Assembly (NCBI GenBank): GCA_029959545.1
Contig: JASCPH010000006.1
Location: 20,682-84,681 of the forward strand
Reading direction: 5' to 3'
Origin: Microbacteriaceae bacterium PS02066
GTDB taxonomy: Bacteria > Actinomycetota > Actinomycetes > Actinomycetales > Microbacteriaceae
DNA: 64,000 bases
Shown: positions 45,783-55,149 of the stretch, piece by piece
Numbering within the stretch: the stretch's first letter is position 1
Layout of the letters: each line of letters begins with the position of its first letter
Position numbers and translations under genes: made by a program
The notes under the pieces: model-generated
Told to the model about the DNA's origin: nothing
The model's database searches: none
What the model saw: the letters and a program-made list of their open reading frames with translations, nothing else

Positions 45783-46525
45783 GCGTTCTCGACGTCATCG
45801 GCGTGCGCAAGGACTTCGGCGACCACCAGGTGCTGCGCGGCATCGATCTCAGCCTCGCCCAACACGAGGTCGTGGTGCTCATCGGCGCCTCCGGCTCCGG
45901 CAAGTCGACGCTACTGCGCACGATCAACCTCATCGAGCGGGTCGACGACGGCCGCATCCTGCTCAGCGGTGACGACATCACCGATCCCACGGTCGATCAG
46001 GATGCGGTGCGCGCCCGCATCGGCGTCGTGTTCCAGCACTTCAATCTCTTCCCGCATCTGCGCGTGATCGACAACGTCACGCTTGCGGCGCGCCGCGTTC
46101 ACGGGGTGCCGCGTGAGCAGGCGCGTGCGCGCGGCATGGAGCTTCTCGAGACGCTGGGTCTCGGTGCGAAGGCGCGTGAGTTCCCCGACCGCCTCTCGGG
46201 CGGGCAGCAGCAGCGCGTCGCGATCGTGCGCGCGATCATGACCGATCCCGAGCTCCTGCTGCTCGACGAGATCACGAGCGCGCTCGACCCGCAGCTCGTC
46301 GGCGAGGTGCTCGATCTGGTGCGCGAGCTCAAGACCCGCGGCTCCACCATCCTGATGGCGACGCACGAGATGTCGTTCGCACGCGAGGTGGCCGACCGGA
46401 TCGTGTTCATGCAGGGCGGCACGATCATCGAGCAGGGCACGCCCGCGCAGGTGTTCGACGCCCCGCAGCATCCGGAGACGATCCGGTTCCTCGAGCGCGA
46501 ACGCCGCGGCGGCGCTCTCGCCTGA
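45779..46525 (+). CDS. ABC transporter ATP-binding protein
   Basis: A 248-residue ATPase. Walker A GASGSGKSTLLRTI at about 36-49, signature DRLSGGQQQRVAIVRA, Walker B LLLLDEITSALDP and switch His (ATHEMSF). GTG start overlapping the permease stop. Completes the importer of the 40.8-46.5 kb operon. The Glu following Walker B Asp is present, so it is competent. Confidence 0.95.
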   Translation: MSVLDVIGVRKDFGDHQVLRGIDLSLAQHEVVVLIGASGSGKSTLLRTINLIERVDDGRILLSGDDITDPTVDQDAVRARIGVVFQHFNLFPHLRVIDNVTLAARRVHGVPREQARARGMELLETLGLGAKAREFPDRLSGGQQQRVAIVRAIMTDPELLLLDEITSALDPQLVGEVLDLVRELKTRGSTILMATHEMSFAREVADRIVFMQGGTIIEQGTPAQVFDAPQHPETIRFLERERRGGALA

Positions 46526-46531
46526 GCGCCG

Positions 46532-47641
46532 TCAGGGCAGCAGGTTCGACCAGAGCCCGCTGCTGATCAAGACCCAGCCGAGGAAGAACACGGCGGGGAT
46601 CACGATCGCCAGCCACGGCACGCCCCGGCGCAGCCGCCGCCCGCCGGTCGCGACACCGGGCGGCGGGGTGAGCACGCCAGTGGGCGCGTCGAACGGCAGC
46701 GCCGTCGACGGATTCGACACCGCCGCATCCGGCACTGGCGGAGCCGCCAGGCGCTCGTCGCGCCAGCGCGACCACTGCGCGAGCTTGTCGAGCAGCGCGC
46801 CGACGGCGCCGAACAGCCACGCCCACGTCGCCGGGTCGAGGGTCACGAGGTCGCGCTTGGCGTAGAGGAACAGCCAATCGTCGACGATCTCGACATCGAG
46901 CTCCGCCGCGTTGTCGATGAAGCGGGCCATGACGTCGGGCGTGAACAGGTAAAGGGCGTCGCGCTCGTAGCCGGCGGGGCAGTACAGCGCGAAGTGCCGG
47001 TCGAAGTCGCCCTCCAGGCTCAGCCGCTGGTCGCGGTCGAAGCCGATCGGCAGGTTCGTCGAGCCGAACAGGCCGTTGTTGCCCAGCGCGTCGAGCACGA
47101 TGTGCGGCAGCGGCGCGTCGAGCTTGATCGCGACGTAGCCCCAGCGGTGGGTCGTGCGGTTCTTGCCGGATCCGGTCGTGTACCGGTAGTTCGCGAACTC
47201 CACGAACCGGGGATGCTCGCCGCGCAGCGCGCTGGAGGCGGCGCGCGAGCTGCCCTGGGAGAAGATCAGGCCGGGCAGCGGCGGGTTCGGCACCGCGCCG
47301 ACGAAGGAGAGGCCGTTCGCGCGGGCGAAGGTCGCGAGTCGGTAGGCGCGCTCGCCGAGGCCGAGGTAGCCGCGGATGCCGAGGAACACCCCGAGCCCGA
47401 TCAGCGCCAGTACGACGAGCAGCGGCACGAGGCCCCAGGCCGAACCCTGGCCGCCGTCGAAGCCCGCGAACACGACGACCACTGTCGGCAGCACGACCAC
47501 GAGTGCCGCGCCGACGGCGATGACGCCGATGACGATGCCGACCACGGTGCCCGCGGTCATCCCGCCGCCCGTGCTCCGGGCGTGCGCGCGCACGGCGGCG
47601 CGATCGACCGGAGCGGTCAGCGGTGTCGGGTCGAAGCTCAT
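46532..47641 (-). CDS. Hypothetical membrane protein (three helices)
   Basis: A 369-residue protein: two hydrophobic helices at about 28-55 and 65-85, then a soluble domain (GLSFVGAVPNPPLPGLIFSQ, KNRTTHRWGYVAIKLDAPLP), and a third helix near the C-terminus (AIVIPAVFFLGWVLISSG). Start overlaps the stop of the upstream gene (ATGA). I do not recognise a domain. It converges with the ABC ATPase gene six bases away. Confidence 0.7.
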   Translation of the reverse strand: MSFDPTPLTAPVDRAAVRAHARSTGGGMTAGTVVGIVIGVIAVGAALVVVLPTVVVVFAGFDGGQGSAWGLVPLLVVLALIGLGVFLGIRGYLGLGERAYRLATFARANGLSFVGAVPNPPLPGLIFSQGSSRAASSALRGEHPRFVEFANYRYTTGSGKNRTTHRWGYVAIKLDAPLPHIVLDALGNNGLFGSTNLPIGFDRDQRLSLEGDFDRHFALYCPAGYERDALYLFTPDVMARFIDNAAELDVEIVDDWLFLYAKRDLVTLDPATWAWLFGAVGALLDKLAQWSRWRDERLAAPPVPDAAVSNPSTALPFDAPTGVLTPPPGVATGGRRLRRGVPWLAIVIPAVFFLGWVLISSGLWSNLLP

Positions 47642-48627
47642 CCGTTCACCGCGTCCGCGTCCCACTGCAGCGACGAGTCCGCCGGCAACGGCAGCGCCTC
47701 CAGTGCCGCATCGGCGCAGATCGCGGCGATGAGCTCGGCGTCGCCGCCGACGATCGTGGAGTCGAAGTCCACCTCGGTCGCCAGCACCCACGACCGGTCC
47801 GACGGCCACATCAGCGACGGGGATGCGGCGAACTGCGTGAATCCGGCGCGCTCCATCTCCGCATCGCGCCACGGGACCTCGTGCGGCCACCGCGGGTCGG
47901 CGAAGACGTCCAGCGGGCCCCAGAACAGCACGTAGTCGCGGCCGGGCAGCGACAGCCGCGGCCCGCGCGAGACGCCGTCGTCGAGGATGCCGGGCTGCCA
48001 GCTCTCCTTCGCGTACGGGTGGTTGAAGGGGTCCTGCATCGCGTGGGCGAGCATCTCCTGATGGCGCTCGAGGTCCGGCGCGTCGGACGAGGAAGAGAGG
48101 AACGCACGCGACGGGGCGATCCCGAGATGACCGACCAGCCCGCCCCATCCCTCCCACACCGCGGCGTATCCGACGCCGGTTCCGCGGGCGGCGAGGTGTC
48201 GGCCGATGGCGGCGAGGGTCGCCGCATCCAACTCACCCTCGCGCGGGGCGTCGTACTCCCACCCGTCGTCGGAGCGCGAGCGTGCGCCGTAGATGGGGCC
48301 GTCGACCGGCGCGCGGCCGACCAGCGCGCCCCACTGCGCCGTCGGGTGCAACTCGGTGCCGAAGGATGCGGCGGCGTCGCGCCATCGGGCGGCCTCGGTG
48401 TCGATCTCGGGCTGCGCGTCGGCGAAGGCGTCCCACTCACGGCGATGTTCGTCCTGTGGGAGCGGCGGCCACGCCATCCCGACCGGACGCGACCGCGTCG
48501 TCGGGTGGAACACACGGGCATAGGCCGCGAAGCCGCGAGGAACGACATCATGCATCGTCCCCTGCCACGGATCGTCCGTCCGCTCGCGCAGCCAATCGCC
48601 GACAGAGACGTCCGGGGTCCACTCCAT
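47638..48627 (-). CDS. Hypothetical cytoplasmic protein
   Basis: A 329-residue protein with no signal peptide, rich in Trp and acidic residues ([20 protein letters not shown] at the start; [20 protein letters not shown] midway). The pattern, with [20 protein letters not shown] near the C-terminus, resembles immunity/SMI1-like proteins only loosely. Paired with the membrane gene downstream by a four-base overlap. Unknown function. Confidence 0.7.
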   Translation of the reverse strand: MEWTPDVSVGDWLRERTDDPWQGTMHDVVPRGFAAYARVFHPTTRSRPVGMAWPPLPQDEHRREWDAFADAQPEIDTEAARWRDAAASFGTELHPTAQWGALVGRAPVDGPIYGARSRSDDGWEYDAPREGELDAATLAAIGRHLAARGTGVGYAAVWEGWGGLVGHLGIAPSRAFLSSSSDAPDLERHQEMLAHAMQDPFNHPYAKESWQPGILDDGVSRGPRLSLPGRDYVLFWGPLDVFADPRWPHEVPWRDAEMERAGFTQFAASPSLMWPSDRSWVLATEVDFDSTIVGGDAELIAAICADAALEALPLPADSSLQWDADAVNG

Positions 48628-48740
48628 GCGGCCACGCTACCGGCCGCGATCCGGCCCGGATGCGGCGGCGGGCCGCATCCGCTAGACTTCTAAGGTTGTC
48701 TGGATACGTCTGTGTCCGGGCACGTGCATTACACCCTCCT

Positions 48741-48763
48741 GCTACCGGGAAGTGCCCGGTAGC
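48741..48763 (+). promoter_or_regulatory. Hairpin in rpsF leader, candidate S6:S18 autoregulatory site
   Basis: GCTACCGGG and CCCGGTAGC form a perfect nine-base stem with a five-base loop in the leader, ending 27 bases upstream of the rpsF GTG; a GAAGGAGG ribosome site follows. Ribosomal S6 operons are known to be autoregulated through an S6:S18-binding leader with CCG-containing loops; whether this one does so is inference. Confidence 0.45.
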
Positions 48764-48789
48764 CGTTCTAGTCCGAAGGAGGTGGGTTA

Positions 48790-49173
48790 GTGACGCACTC
48801 GCACCAGTACGAGCTCATGGTCATCTTCGACCCCGAGATCGACGAGCGTCAGGTTGCCCCCAACCTCGACAAGTTCCTGAAGGTCATCACCAACGATGGC
48901 GGTTCGGTGGACAAGGTCGATGTCTGGGGCCGTCGTCGTCTCGCGTACGAGATCCAGAAGAAGTCCGAGGGCATCTACGCCGTCGTCAACTTCGTCGCCA
49001 CGAGCGAGGCCACCCAGGAGCTCGACCGTCAGCTGAAGCTGAACGAGTCGATCCTGCGTACCAAGGTCCTCCGCGCCGAAGAGGCGATCGCTCAGGTCGC
49101 CGCCGAAGCCAAGCGCTCCGAGGAGAAAGCAGCCCGCAAGGCCGCCGCTCCCGCGAAGGCAGCAAAGGCCTAA
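48790..49173 (+). CDS. rpsF: 30S ribosomal protein S6
   Basis: A 127-residue S6 with [20 protein letters not shown] at the start and [20 protein letters not shown], the family motifs. The C-tail is Lys/Ala rich, common in actinobacteria. GTG start with GGAGG upstream. First gene of rpsF-ssb-rpsR-rplI. Confidence 0.97.
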   Translation: MTHSHQYELMVIFDPEIDERQVAPNLDKFLKVITNDGGSVDKVDVWGRRRLAYEIQKKSEGIYAVVNFVATSEATQELDRQLKLNESILRTKVLRAEEAIAQVAAEAKRSEEKAARKAAAPAKAAKA

Positions 49174-49178
49174 GGCTC

Positions 49179-49697
49179 ATGGCCGGCGAAACCGTCATCA
49201 CCGTCGTGGGTAACCTCACGGCCGATCCCGAACTGCGTTACACGCAGAACGGGCTCCCCGTCGCGAACTTCACGATCGCCTCCACGCCGCGCAACTTCGA
49301 TCGCGCGTCGGGTGAATGGAAGGACGGCGAAGCGCTGTTCCTTCGTGCATCGGTGTGGCGTGAGTTCGCCGAGCACGTTGCCGGTTCGCTGACGAAGGGA
49401 AGCCGCGTCATCGCGACCGGCCGCCTGAAGCAGCGCTCCTACCAGGACCGTGAGGGCAACAACCGCACCTCCATCGAGCTCGAGGTCGACGAGATCGGCC
49501 CGAGCCTGCGTTACGCCACCGCTCAGGTGACGCGCGCGGCCGGTGGAAACAGCGGTGGTGGCGGCGGACAGTCGCGTGCCCAGGTCGCCGACGAGCCGTG
49601 GGCGACCCCCGGCTCGCCCGCAGGCGGCAACAACACGGCGAACGGTGCCGACGCGTGGGGCGCCCCCGGCGCCTACGGCGACGACACCCCGTTCTGA
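49179..49697 (+). CDS. ssb: Single-stranded DNA-binding protein
   Basis: A 172-residue SSB: OB fold ([20 protein letters not shown], then VANFTIAS) to about residue 110, a Gly-rich linker and the acidic tip DDTPF that binds replication and repair partners. Five bases after rpsF and upstream of rpsR. Confidence 0.97.
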   Translation: MAGETVITVVGNLTADPELRYTQNGLPVANFTIASTPRNFDRASGEWKDGEALFLRASVWREFAEHVAGSLTKGSRVIATGRLKQRSYQDREGNNRTSIELEVDEIGPSLRYATAQVTRAAGGNSGGGGGQSRAQVADEPWATPGSPAGGNNTANGADAWGAPGAYGDDTPF

Positions 49698-49723
49698 CAA
49701 CACACTTCTTTTAAGGAAACAAC

Positions 49724-49978
49724 ATGGCTGGAAAGTCGAGCGGCGACCGCCGCAAGCCGCGGAAGGGCGCGAAGAACGCTGCTCCCGCGAAGGCGATCCG
49801 CGTCGGCGTCATTGACTACAAGGACGTCGCCACGCTTCGCAAGTTCATCTCGGAGCGTGGAAAGATCCGCGCCCGTCGTATCACCGGTGTCTCGGTGCAG
49901 GAGCAGCGTCTGATCGCCCGCGCGATCAAGAACGCCCGTGAAATGGCGCTCCTGCCCTACGCTGGCGCAGGCCGGTAA
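49724..49978 (+). CDS. rpsR: 30S ribosomal protein S18
   Basis: An 84-residue S18: [53 protein letters not shown]. The basic N-terminal extension is typical. It lacks the four zinc-binding Cys, so it is the zinc-free (C-) form, often used under zinc limitation when a C+ paralogue also exists elsewhere. Confidence 0.96.
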   Translation: MAGKSSGDRRKPRKGAKNAAPAKAIRVGVIDYKDVATLRKFISERGKIRARRITGVSVQEQRLIARAIKNAREMALLPYAGAGR

Positions 49979-49989
49979 GGGGTACCGAC

Positions 49990-50442
49990 ATGGCAAAGCT
50001 GATTCTCACGAACGAGGTCACCGGGCTCGGTAGCGCCGGTGACGTGGTCGAGGTCAAGAACGGGTACGCCCGTAACTACCTCATCCCCCAGGGCTTCGCT
50101 GTCGCGTGGACCCGTGGTGGCGAGAAGCAGGTCGCGTCGATCCGCGCTGCCCGCGAGGCTCGCGCGATCCACGACCACGAGGACGCCGTCGCACTGAAGA
50201 ACGCTCTCGAGGCCGACAAGGTCAAGCTCACCGTCAAGGCGGGCGCCGAGGGGCGTCTGTTCGGCTCGGTCAAGACCGAGGACGTCGCCAACGCCGTCAA
50301 GACCGCCGGTATCGGCGAGATCGACAAGCGCAAGGTGCAGTTCACGTCGCCGATCAAGTCGGTGGGTGTGCACGAGGCCACGGTTCGTCTGCGCGACGAC
50401 GTGACCGCCGTGATCTCCCTCCAGGTGGTCGCCGCGAAGTAA
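49990..50442 (+). CDS. rplI: 50S ribosomal protein L9
   Basis: A 150-residue L9: [20 protein letters not shown] and [18 protein letters not shown] at the N-terminus, a long helix linker, and a C-terminal domain ending [10 protein letters not shown]. Eleven bases after rpsR. Followed by a strong terminator. Confidence 0.97.
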   Translation: MAKLILTNEVTGLGSAGDVVEVKNGYARNYLIPQGFAVAWTRGGEKQVASIRAAREARAIHDHEDAVALKNALEADKVKLTVKAGAEGRLFGSVKTEDVANAVKTAGIGEIDKRKVQFTSPIKSVGVHEATVRLRDDVTAVISLQVVAAK

Positions 50443-50459
50443 CGCCTTCAGGGCATGCC

Positions 50460-50502
50460 GGATGGCGGGGAGTCGATGAGACTCCCCGCCATCCGCCGTT
50501 TT
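50460..50502 (+). terminator. Rho-independent terminator of the rpsF operon
   Basis: GGATGGCGGGGAGTC (50460-50474) pairs with GACTCCCCGCCATCC (50480-50494), followed by GCCGTTTTC. It lies 18 bases past the rplI stop and also faces the convergent chaplin-like gene. Confidence 0.9.
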
Positions 50503-50507
50503 CACCC

Positions 50508-52025
50508 TCAGATCCGAGCGTGACGGCGGCGGGCGATCAGCGCGATGAGCGCGCCGAACCCTGCCAGGAGGAAGGCGCCGAGCGCGAGGCCCGCCACATC
50601 CGCTCCGCCCGTCATCGCGAGCGAGCCGTCAGCCGCTCGCGCACCGGCGCTCACGACCCCGGTCACGGCAGCGGGGCTACCGTTCGCACCGGGTGTTCCC
50701 GGCGTACCGGGAGTGCCGGGGGTGCCGGGAGTGCCGGGAGTACCGAGTGTGCCGGGCTCACCGGGCGTGCCGGGCTCACCGGGGGTCCCGGGCTCACCGG
50801 GGGTGCCGGGCTCACCGGGGGTGCCCGGCGTGGTTCCCGGGTTCTCGGTGGTCGAGTCGCCGGTCACCGAGATGGCGTTGCCGCCGAGGGTGATCGGCGC
50901 GGTGATGGGCAGACCCAGCTGGGTGCCGCCGAGGATGCCGTCCTCGCCCGATGTCAGCACCGGGACCGTGCCGCTGCCGGTCGGAGCGACCGTTGCGGCG
51001 TCGGTGGAGGTGCTGTCGCCCGTCACCGAGATGGCGTTGCCGCCTGCGGTGATCGGAGCCGTGATCGGTGCCAGCACCTGCGTGCCGCCCAGGATGCCGT
51101 CGGTGCCGTCGGTCATGGCGCCGTCCGTGCTGCCGGTGCCGGTGGTGCCGGCAGCCGTGGCGGCGTCAGTGGTGGTGCTGTCTCCGGTGAGGGAGATGGC
51201 GTTGCCGCCGACCGTCACGGGAGCCGTGATCGGAGCGACAGCCTGAGTGCCGCCCAGCACACCGTCCGTGCCGTCCGTCGTGGCTCCGTTGCCGCCGGCC
51301 GAGCCAGTGGATGCGGGCGCCGTGGCGGCGTCACTGGTGGTGCTGTCGCCCAGCAGCGAGATGGCGTTGCCGCCGACCGTCACCGGCGCGGTGACCGGCG
51401 CGACGACCTGGGTGCCGCTGGCGGTGCCGTCGGACCCGCCCGTCATCGCGCCGTCGGTGCTGCCGGATGCGGTGGTTCCCGTGGCGGTGGTGGCGTCGCT
51501 GGTCTCGCTGTCGCCGAGCAGCGAGATGGCGTTCCCGCTGACGGTGACCGGCGCGGAGACGGGCGCGACGACCTGGGTGCCGCTGGCGACGCCGTCGGTG
51601 CCGTCCGTGGTCGCAGCCGCGCCCGCATCCGACGTGGGTGCGGCGGGAGCCGTCTCGGCGCCGGACGACGTGCTGTCACCGGTGAGCGAAATGCTCGTGC
51701 CGCTGACGGTGACGGGGATCGTCACATCGACCAGCGCCTGAGTGCCGCTGCCGACTCCGTCGCTGCCGGATGTCTCGTTCGACCCCGTGCCGGGCGTGGG
51801 CGCAGCGACCTCGGTCGCCGCATCCTGCGACGCCGAGTCACCCAGCAGTGAGACGGCGTTGCCGCTGACGGTGACGGGGACCGCCACGTTGATCAGCCCC
51901 TGGGTTCCCGAGAGCAGTCCGTCCTGCCCGTCTGTCTCGGCCGCGTTGGCGACCGTTGCTCCGGCGATGGCGATGCCGCCGCCGATGAGTGCTCCGAGGA
52001 GCACTCGCTTTGCGAATGTCCGCAT
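50508..52025 (-). CDS. Chaplin-like repeat surface protein with collagen-like stalk and LAMTG sorting signal
   Basis: A 505-residue exported protein. Signal peptide 1-28 (RVLLGALIGGGIAIAGATVA). Seven repeats of about 50 residues follow, each with a hydrophobic unit such as ITAPITAGGNAISVTGDST; this recalls the chaplin core (PVNVCGNTVSVVG) but has no Cys. Then comes a GTPGEP/GTPGTP collagen-like stretch, and finally LAMTGG, a hydrophobic helix and RRRHARI, a class-E-type LAxTG sortase signal. ATG at 52025 with GGAGA upstream. Likely assembles on the cell wall. The secreted partner gene is just upstream. Confidence 0.8.
   Translation of the reverse strand: MRTFAKRVLLGALIGGGIAIAGATVANAAETDGQDGLLSGTQGLINVAVPVTVSGNAVSLLGDSASQDAATEVAAPTPGTGSNETSGSDGVGSGTQALVDVTIPVTVSGTSISLTGDSTSSGAETAPAAPTSDAGAAATTDGTDGVASGTQVVAPVSAPVTVSGNAISLLGDSETSDATTATGTTASGSTDGAMTGGSDGTASGTQVVAPVTAPVTVGGNAISLLGDSTTSDAATAPASTGSAGGNGATTDGTDGVLGGTQAVAPITAPVTVGGNAISLTGDSTTTDAATAAGTTGTGSTDGAMTDGTDGILGGTQVLAPITAPITAGGNAISVTGDSTSTDAATVAPTGSGTVPVLTSGEDGILGGTQLGLPITAPITLGGNAISVTGDSTTENPGTTPGTPGEPGTPGEPGTPGEPGTPGEPGTLGTPGTPGTPGTPGTPGTPGANGSPAAVTGVVSAGARAADGSLAMTGGADVAGLALGAFLLAGFGALIALIARRRHARI
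50690..50832 (-). repeat. Collagen-like minisatellite inside the chaplin-like gene
   Basis: Tandem GGTGCCGGGAGT/GCCGGGCTCACCGGG units (9- and 18-bp periods) encode GTPGTP and GEPGTP. About 16 triplets. Such repeats change length by slippage; here they lie in a surface stalk. Confidence 0.85.
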
Positions 52026-52122
52026 GACTCTGTCTCCTGATTGATCGATTCGGACCGCGCGGAAGCGCGGATGCACGCGAGCGTGCAGGGATGTGTCGCG
52101 TGCGGGACGCGACCCGAATCGG

Positions 52123-53115
52123 TCAGTCGGGGGAGATGTCGGTGTCGAAGACCGGGGAGGAGGGAAGATCATCGTCGCCGTCGCGGGGAGCAACGGCCGA
52201 GCCTGCAGAACCAGGCCACGCGGAGCTGTCGACCCATCCGAGGGCGAAGCTCAGTGAGCCGAAAGAGGACCCCGAGGAGGACGAGCCGGAGGGCGCAGAG
52301 CCCTCCCACGGAGCGGAGTGGCCGGGCAACGGCGGTGCGCCGAAGAGATCCAGGCTGCGGGCGGGCGCGGCCGCACTCGCTGTGGCGAACACGGCTCCGC
52401 CCGCTCCCGCGACGGTCGCGTAGCGCGCGTCCGCCGTCAGCGCGGCTACCAGGGCTGCGTGCGCAGCCTCTTGCGGTGTGAGCGGGGTCGAGAGGGCGCC
52501 GTCGGCGCTGGGAAGCGGCGTCGTCGGCAGGGCTCCGCCGCTCGTCGGGTAGCCTGGCGTGCCGATGACGGTGCCGACCGTGTCATCCACCGAGCCGATC
52601 ACGCCGGGAACGGCGCCGACCACGCCGGAAACGGCGCCCACCACGCTCGGTAGGTCGATCGCGCCGACGACGTCGGAGACGACGGGAACCGGCTCCACGA
52701 GCGCACCTGCCCCGTTGACGATCGGCTGCGCGATGTCGGTCAAGACGGGTTGCACGATCTCCGTGACGACGGGCTCGACGACGGGCTGAAGCTCCGGGAC
52801 GACCTCGGGCACGTAGGCGACGGTGTCCGACACGGCGGTCGTCACGGTTGAGACCGTCTGCGAGGCCGCATCCGTCACGGGGGCGACGGGCGCAAGGATG
52901 TCGCCGACCGCGCCCGTGGTCGCGCTGACAAGGTCTGACGTCGCGCCTGTGACGCCGCCGACGAGCCCGATGAGGCCGCCGCGATCGTCGTCGTCCGCGT
53001 GCGCGGAAGAGGTGGAGGTCAGCACGGAAACGCCCGCCCAGAGCAGGCCGACGCCGGCGGCGAGCAGAAGAATCCGGCCCGCGCGTCGCGATGATCCGTT
53101 CACTGACTCGTCCAC
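52123..53115 (-). CDS. Secreted Val/Pro-rich partner of the chaplin-like protein
   Basis: A 330-residue protein with a signal sequence (RAGRILLLAAGVGLLWAGVS, cleavage near SSAHA). The rest is rich in Val, Pro, Thr and Ser, with repeated VEPVVTEIVQPVLTDIAQP-type segments and VVGAVSGVVGAVPGVIGSVD. No sortase or membrane anchor at the acidic C-terminus (LPSSPVFDTDISPD). First gene of the leftward pair with the chaplin-like gene, 97 bases apart. A matrix or envelope role is inferred from composition and pairing. Confidence 0.7.
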   Translation of the reverse strand: MDESVNGSSRRAGRILLLAAGVGLLWAGVSVLTSTSSAHADDDDRGGLIGLVGGVTGATSDLVSATTGAVGDILAPVAPVTDAASQTVSTVTTAVSDTVAYVPEVVPELQPVVEPVVTEIVQPVLTDIAQPIVNGAGALVEPVPVVSDVVGAIDLPSVVGAVSGVVGAVPGVIGSVDDTVGTVIGTPGYPTSGGALPTTPLPSADGALSTPLTPQEAAHAALVAALTADARYATVAGAGGAVFATASAAAPARSLDLFGAPPLPGHSAPWEGSAPSGSSSSGSSFGSLSFALGWVDSSAWPGSAGSAVAPRDGDDDLPSSPVFDTDISPD

Positions 53116-53377
53116 GTCACCCCCTGTGCGTCACCGGCAGGGCCAGTTGTGCCCGGGAACTTACTTACGGGCCGGCCTGAGGTGAGCGGGCTTGCCAAAT
53201 GGAAGAAAACGTGGCAAGCAATCGCGTGCCGCAGCTGTCATCCCGAGCGTGGACCTGTGCACAACTCGGGTCGATTCGCAACCTTAAAGCATGACTTCAA
53301 CGACATGACATTCCGCAGGTGTGGGTAACAGAAAAGCCCCGATCAAAACGCGGAAAAGTGACGTATGCGCGATGCGG

Positions 53378-53451
53378 TTATCCACTTATCCACAGACTCC
53401 GTCCACAGGGTGCGCGGCGTTTCGCGCAGTTTCCCCACAGGGTTATCCACA
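53378..53451 (+). promoter_or_regulatory. DnaA-box cluster upstream of dnaB
   Basis: TTATCCACT (53378), TTATCCACA (53386) and TTATCCACA (53443) plus a shortened GTCCACAGG (53401) and CCCCACAGGG. They lie in the 553-base gap between the secreted protein and dnaB (53116-53668), which otherwise holds no gene. Two boxes are exact matches to the DnaA consensus, so DnaA binding is probable. Confidence 0.7.
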
Positions 53452-53668
53452 GGGTCATTTGCGTGGGAAATGGGCCGACTTTAGCGTGGGGGAGGCTTCA
53501 GAGCCGGCCCGAGAAAAAGGCCCCGTGCGCGTCAGGGGAGACGCAGTGTCGGAGGCGGGTGATGTGCTTGCACATCGTTCCGTTTCCGTGTGCGCGGGTG
53601 CGCGGAACGCGGGTCGATCACGTTCGAACAGCGACGCCTTCCGGCGCCAGAGGGGAGTGTGGGCACTC

Positions 53669-55033
<1,365 letters not shown>

Positions 55034-55057
55034 CGGGTTGTAGGGATTTTTCTGAGA

Positions 55058-55102
55058 TGTCCGTTTCGCGAGTGAAATGTCCACGCGATGTCCATCTGGA
55101 CA
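55058..55102. repeat. TGTCC motif cluster with palindrome, possible insertion-sequence end
   Basis: TGTCC occurs at 55058, 55078 and 55089, the last as the palindrome TGTCCATCTGGACA (55089-55102). The pattern (TGTCC at about 20- and 11-base spacings) resembles multi-site terminal repeats of IS481-like elements, but no transposase remains. It marks the boundary between core dnaB and the accessory region. Confidence 0.35.
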
Positions 55103-55149
55103 TTTCTCGATGCCAAGGCGCCGGTGAGCGGTCGCCCATAACCGGATGC

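Noticed and set aside
50690..50832. Regular short repeats as a CRISPR-like array
   Set aside because: Repeats are contiguous, in frame and encode collagen-like triplets; there are no spacers or cas genes.
53321..53668. N-terminal extension of dnaB from 53321
   Set aside because: It would cross the DnaA boxes and adds 116 residues not seen in DnaB; GTG at 53669 fits the family.
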